Of a stretch of 8,732 nucleotides of DNA, positions 6,779 through 8,732 are shown in pieces; positions within the stretch are counted from its first letter, which is position 1; each line of letters begins with the position of its first letter. This DNA is from Ignavibacteriales bacterium (lineage in GTDB: Bacteria; Bacteroidota; Ignavibacteria; Ignavibacteriales; Melioribacteraceae): NCBI GenBank assembly GCA_020059785.1, contig JAGVBL010000266.1:1-8732 (forward strand), given 5' to 3'. The notes under the pieces were generated by a model that searched no databases, was not told the DNA's origin, and saw only the letters and a program-made list of their open reading frames with translations. The position numbers and the translations under genes are program-made.

Positions 6779-7387
6779 ATGATAATAAAAAATATTAACG
6801 AAGTATATCAATTCAAAATATCTTTGAATAATTCCAAACCATCGATTTGGAGAAGAATAGTTGTTCCTTCTACTTATTCATTTTGGGATTTACATGTTGC
6901 GATTCAAGATTCAATGGGATGGTCTGATTGTCATCTTCATATGTTTGAATTGAAAAATCCCTTAACAAACATAAAGGTCGAAATTGGAATTCCCGATGAG
7001 GAGTATGAGGCATTTGATAGAAAAGTCTTAGCAGATCACAAAGAAAAAATATTAAAATATTTCAACGAGAATAATAGCACTGCTAGATATGAGTATGATT
7101 TTGGAGATTCTTGGATTCATACTATAAAATTAGAAAAAATACTTCCGGCTACAATTGGTGAAAAATATCCCAAATGTATAGCTGGTAAAATGGCGTGTCC
7201 TCCTGAAGATTGTGGCGGTATTGGCGGTTATTATCATTTGTTATCGGTATTAAGCGATCCAAATAACGAAGAGTATACTGAAATGATAGAATGGTTAGGA
7301 GGTGAATTTAATCCAGAAATATTTGATCCAAAAGATGTATCGTTCGATGATCCTAAAGAAAGATTTAGACAAATGAATGAAGATTGA
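6779..7387 (+). CDS. plasmid pRiA4b ORF-3-like family protein
   Basis: This 202-residue protein belongs to the pRiA4b ORF-3-like family (Pfam PF07929), soluble proteins of unknown molecular function that are frequent on plasmids and in accessory regions and are sometimes labelled as IS1096 passenger proteins. Visible family motifs in order are VYQFKISL (9-16), IWRRIVVPS (23-31), LHVAIQDSMGW (38-48) with HLHMF (52-56), YEYDFGDSWIH (104-114), and PKCIAGKMACPPEDCGG (131-147), which has three cysteines that could bind a metal. The domain looks complete and the C-terminus is acidic. The start at 6779 is set by a good ribosome binding site; a TTG 30 bases upstream would add ten residues outside the conserved part. 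A sampled line gives 25% GC, much lower than the following gene. It is single, flanked by candidate core sites GTTAGAC (6670) and GTCTAAC (7608). The family name implies no transposition activity here. Confidence 0.9.
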   Translation: MIIKNINEVYQFKISLNNSKPSIWRRIVVPSTYSFWDLHVAIQDSMGWSDCHLHMFELKNPLTNIKVEIGIPDEEYEAFDRKVLADHKEKILKYFNENNSTARYEYDFGDSWIHTIKLEKILPATIGEKYPKCIAGKMACPPEDCGGIGGYYHLLSVLSDPNNEEYTEMIEWLGGEFNPEIFDPKDVSFDDPKERFRQMNED

Positions 7388-7430
7388 GTAATACGAAAAG
7401 TTTGTATAATCTCTTTAATAAGTAAAAAGT

Positions 7431-7454
7431 CCCCGCAAAAAAAGCGGGACAGGC
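7431..7454 (-). repeat. GC-rich hairpin element with A7 loop, copy 2
   Basis: CCCGC (7432-7436) pairs with GCGGG (7444-7448) around an A7 loop, and CAGGC (7450-7454) completes the match to the reverse complement of 5755-5780. It begins 44 bases after the pRiA4b-like stop codon. On the + strand no T-run follows, so it is not a standard terminator. With copy 1 it flanks both accessory genes in inverted orientation, about 1.7 kb apart. Confidence 0.5.
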
Positions 7455-7607
7455 AAGGAGTATAAAAAGAATAAAAATATTACCAACTGACATTGCAGAT
7501 AGAATATTTTCTTTGAACAATTTAAAGATAATTTATTAACAAAAGAGCACACCAAAAATATCAATGAGTTAAAGGTTGTCTAAAAGAACGGCGGACAGGT
7601 TCAATGT

Positions 7608-7614
7608 GTCTAAC
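7608..7614 (+). other. candidate integron R''-type core site GTCTAAC, right boundary of second cassette-like unit
   Basis: GTCTAAC fits RYYYAAC and is the exact complement of GTTAGAC at 6670. It is 220 bases after the gene's stop and only 22 bases before the next start codon, with no attC stem behind it. A nearby GTCTAA (7578-7583) and the arms AAGGTT/AACCTT (7572-7577/7612-7617) blur the picture. Confidence 0.25.
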
Positions 7615-7625
7615 CTTCGGCAAAT

Positions 7626-7632
7626 AAAGGAG
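7626..7632 (+). promoter_or_regulatory. strong ribosome binding site of the oxidoreductase gene
   Basis: AAAGGAG is followed by a 4-base spacer (ATTT) and ATG at 7637. It is the strongest ribosome binding site in the window and fixes the start. Confidence 0.75.
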
Positions 7633-7636
7633 ATTT

Positions 7637-8578
7637 ATGAAAGCAGTCATCTGTACAAAATACGGTCCGCCGGAAGTTCTTCAGATTCGGGAAGTTGAAA
7701 AGCCAACGCCCAAGCCAAATGAAGTGCTTGTAAAAATCTTAGCAACAACTGCACACATCGGCGATACAAAGATCCGCCGCTTCGAACCGGGGCTTGGACC
7801 GGTTAAAGATTTCTTCTTCAAACCTGTTATGCGTTTAATTCTTGGTTTTAAGAGACCGCGTAAAAAAATATTAGGTATGGAATTCTCCGGAGAAATTGAA
7901 TCAATAGGTAAAGATGTAACACTTTTTAAAGTAGGCGATCCGGTTTTTGCATCCACTGAATTCAGGTTCGGCACTTATGCACAGTATTGCTGCATGCCGG
8001 AGAACGGAATACTTGCATTCAAACCCATTAATATGACGCACGAAGAAGCCGCTCCGGTTTCCAACGGCGGAATAACCGCGCTTATCCATCTCAGAAAAGC
8101 AAACATCCGGAAAGGTCAGAAAGTATTAATCTATGGAGCTTCGGGAAGTGTTGGCACTTATGCAATTCAGATCGCTAAAAATTACGGCGCTGAAGTAACG
8201 GCTGTATGCAGCACTTCGAACATTGAGTTAGTAAAATCCCTTGGTGCTGATAAAGTTATTGATTACACCAAAGAAGATTTTACACAAAGCGGTGAAACTT
8301 ACGATGTGATTTACGATGCTGTGGGAAAAATAGAATGTTCTAAACGTAAGAAAGCTCTCGCGCAAACAGGAATCTATTTAAATGTTCTTGCTGCTTCCGG
8401 AAACATCATATTAAAAGTAGACGACCTCAACACGCTCAAGGATCTATGCGAAGCGGGAAAGTTGAAAACGGTAATAGATAGAATTTATCCGATGGATGAG
8501 ATTATAGAAGCGCACAGGTATGTGGACAAAGGTCACAAGAAAGGAAATGTGGTTATAACCGTCGCGCATGATAAGTAA
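7637..8578 (+). CDS. NAD(P)-dependent medium-chain oxidoreductase, quinone-oxidoreductase type
   Basis: This 313-residue cytoplasmic enzyme belongs to the medium-chain dehydrogenase/reductase superfamily and probably reduces a quinone or enone with NAD(P)H; the substrate cannot be told from sequence. The N-terminal GroES-like domain contains MKAVICTKYGPPEVLQIREVEKP (1-23), ILGMEFSGEIESIG and VGDPVFAS. The Rossmann nucleotide-binding loop is GASGSVG at 167-173, followed by LVKSLGADKVIDYTKEDF and a conserved end, VIDRIYPMDEIIEAHRYVDKGHKKGNVVITV. The Cys/His ligands of zinc alcohol dehydrogenases are absent, so it is of the zinc-free type. The segment between GIYLNV and LKDLCEAGKL is short compared with 325-330-residue relatives I recall; this may be a normal subfamily variant, since the frame is intact. 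Sampled lines have 45-58% GC, higher than the accessory genes upstream. It appears to be transcribed alone. The family call is firm. Confidence 0.92.
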   Translation: MKAVICTKYGPPEVLQIREVEKPTPKPNEVLVKILATTAHIGDTKIRRFEPGLGPVKDFFFKPVMRLILGFKRPRKKILGMEFSGEIESIGKDVTLFKVGDPVFASTEFRFGTYAQYCCMPENGILAFKPINMTHEEAAPVSNGGITALIHLRKANIRKGQKVLIYGASGSVGTYAIQIAKNYGAEVTAVCSTSNIELVKSLGADKVIDYTKEDFTQSGETYDVIYDAVGKIECSKRKKALAQTGIYLNVLAASGNIILKVDDLNTLKDLCEAGKLKTVIDRIYPMDEIIEAHRYVDKGHKKGNVVITVAHDK

Positions 8579-8586
8579 TGGTGTTC

Positions 8587-8613
8587 TGTCATTCTGATGA
8601 CAATCAGAATCTG
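8587..8613 (+). repeat. short palindromic repeat unit, copy 1
   Basis: TGTC, then ATTCTGAT (8591-8598), loop GACA, ATCAGAAT (8603-8610) and CTG. The 8-base arms are perfect. It starts 8 bases after the oxidoreductase stop codon and shares its TGTCATTCTGA head with copy 3. Confidence 0.65.
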
Positions 8614-8639
8614 CGCATAATAAGAGCATATTACGATAA

Positions 8640-8665
8640 GATGCTGAACCAAGTTCAGCATGACA
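8640..8665 (-). repeat. short palindromic repeat unit, copy 2 (inverted)
   Basis: ATGCTGAAC (8641-8649) and GTTCAGCAT (8653-8661) are perfect 9-base arms around CAA, followed by GACA. Read on the - strand it opens TGTCATGCTGAAC, matching the TGTCATTCTGA head of copies 1 and 3 with one change, compensated in the other arm. Confidence 0.65.
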
Positions 8666-8682
8666 TAAGCATAGAGGCGAAC

Positions 8683-8710
8683 TGTCATTCTGAATTTATT
8701 TCAGAATCTG
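8683..8710 (+). repeat. short palindromic repeat unit, copy 3
   Basis: TGTC, then ATTCTGAA (8687-8694), loop TTTAT, TTCAGAAT (8700-8707) and CTG. The arms are perfect 8-mers. The shared ends and compensated stem changes across the three copies mark a repeat family under structural constraint or recently spread. Confidence 0.65.
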
Positions 8711-8732
8711 AGTAGTAGAAGAATGTAACACG

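Larger units (their letters stand above)
7388..7636. other. intergenic stretch between the pRiA4b-like and oxidoreductase genes
   Basis: This 249-base stretch holds the second copy of the CCCGC/A7 hairpin element near its left end and GTCTAAC at 7608-7614 near its right end. A short open frame (codons from about 7471 to TAA at 7537-7539, reading KILPTDIADRIF and so on) lacks any start codon and may be a relic or chance. No terminator with a T-run is seen. Confidence 0.45.

Noticed and set aside
7431..7454. Rho-independent terminator of the pRiA4b-like gene
   Set aside because: The stem is short, the A-run is in the loop and no T-run follows on the + strand; it matches an inverted copy at 5755-5780, so it is called a repeat.
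7450..7539. A possible gene relic reading KILPTDIADRIFSLNNL
   Set aside because: There is no start codon, the frame is short, and I recognise no family; a chance open frame is the simpler explanation.
7901..8089. Minus-strand open frames within the oxidoreductase gene (also 7681-7974 and 8444-8629)
   Set aside because: They are antisense shadows of a well-matched oxidoreductase coding frame and show no domain features.
7637..8578. Internal deletion in the oxidoreductase making it a pseudogene
   Set aside because: The frame is intact, start and end motifs are conserved, and the shorter segment before LKDLCEAGKL may be a normal subfamily difference.
8587..8710. A CRISPR array at the right edge
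   Set aside because: The three units alternate in orientation, spacers are 17-26 bases and unequal, and there are no cas genes; palindromic dispersed repeats fit better.

Overview
The window looks like a low-GC chromosome segment from the Bacteroidota/Ignavibacteriota side of the tree. The reasons are two adjacent outer-membrane proteins of the CBM9-like plus DUF5916 type, translation starts with no visible Shine-Dalgarno sequence on those two genes, and AT-rich codon use. This placement is an inference; there is no rRNA or marker gene to prove it. All genes read on the + strand.

Layout. (1) 1-837: the 3' part of a DEAD-box RNA helicase gene (DbpA/DeaD type) that enters from the left edge. 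(2) 1004-3178 and 3277-5427: two diverged tandem paralogues, each with a signal peptide, an N-terminal CBM9-like domain and a DUF5916 beta-barrel. (3) 5428-7636: an accessory block with two small, very AT-rich genes separated by long non-coding stretches full of inverted repeats. The genes are an unrecognised conserved-looking 180-residue protein (5903-6445) and a pRiA4b ORF-3-like protein (start best placed at 6779, end 7387). (4) 7637-8578: a complete zinc-independent quinone-oxidoreductase-type NAD(P)H dehydrogenase gene with higher GC and a strong ribosome binding site. (5) 8579-8732: intergenic DNA with three copies of a short palindromic repeat, in +, -, + orientation.

The part that deserves attention is region 3. 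Seven-base motifs fitting the integron core-site consensus (GTTRRRY and RYYYAAC) bracket each small gene, and the left motif of each gene is the exact reverse complement of its right motif: GTTAGGC/GCCTAAC around the first, GTTAGAC/GTCTAAC around the second. That is the arrangement expected of inserted integron gene cassettes. No integrase is visible and none of the sites is a clean full attC, so the cautious reading is a decayed or integrase-less cassette cluster. The two genes also lie between two inverted copies of a short CCCGC/A7 hairpin element, which offers a rival explanation based on a small mobile or repeat element.

There is no evidence that the helicase, the DUF5916 pair, the accessory genes and the oxidoreductase work together. 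They look like neighbours by position only. No tRNA, rRNA, CRISPR array, transposase or integrase gene was found.
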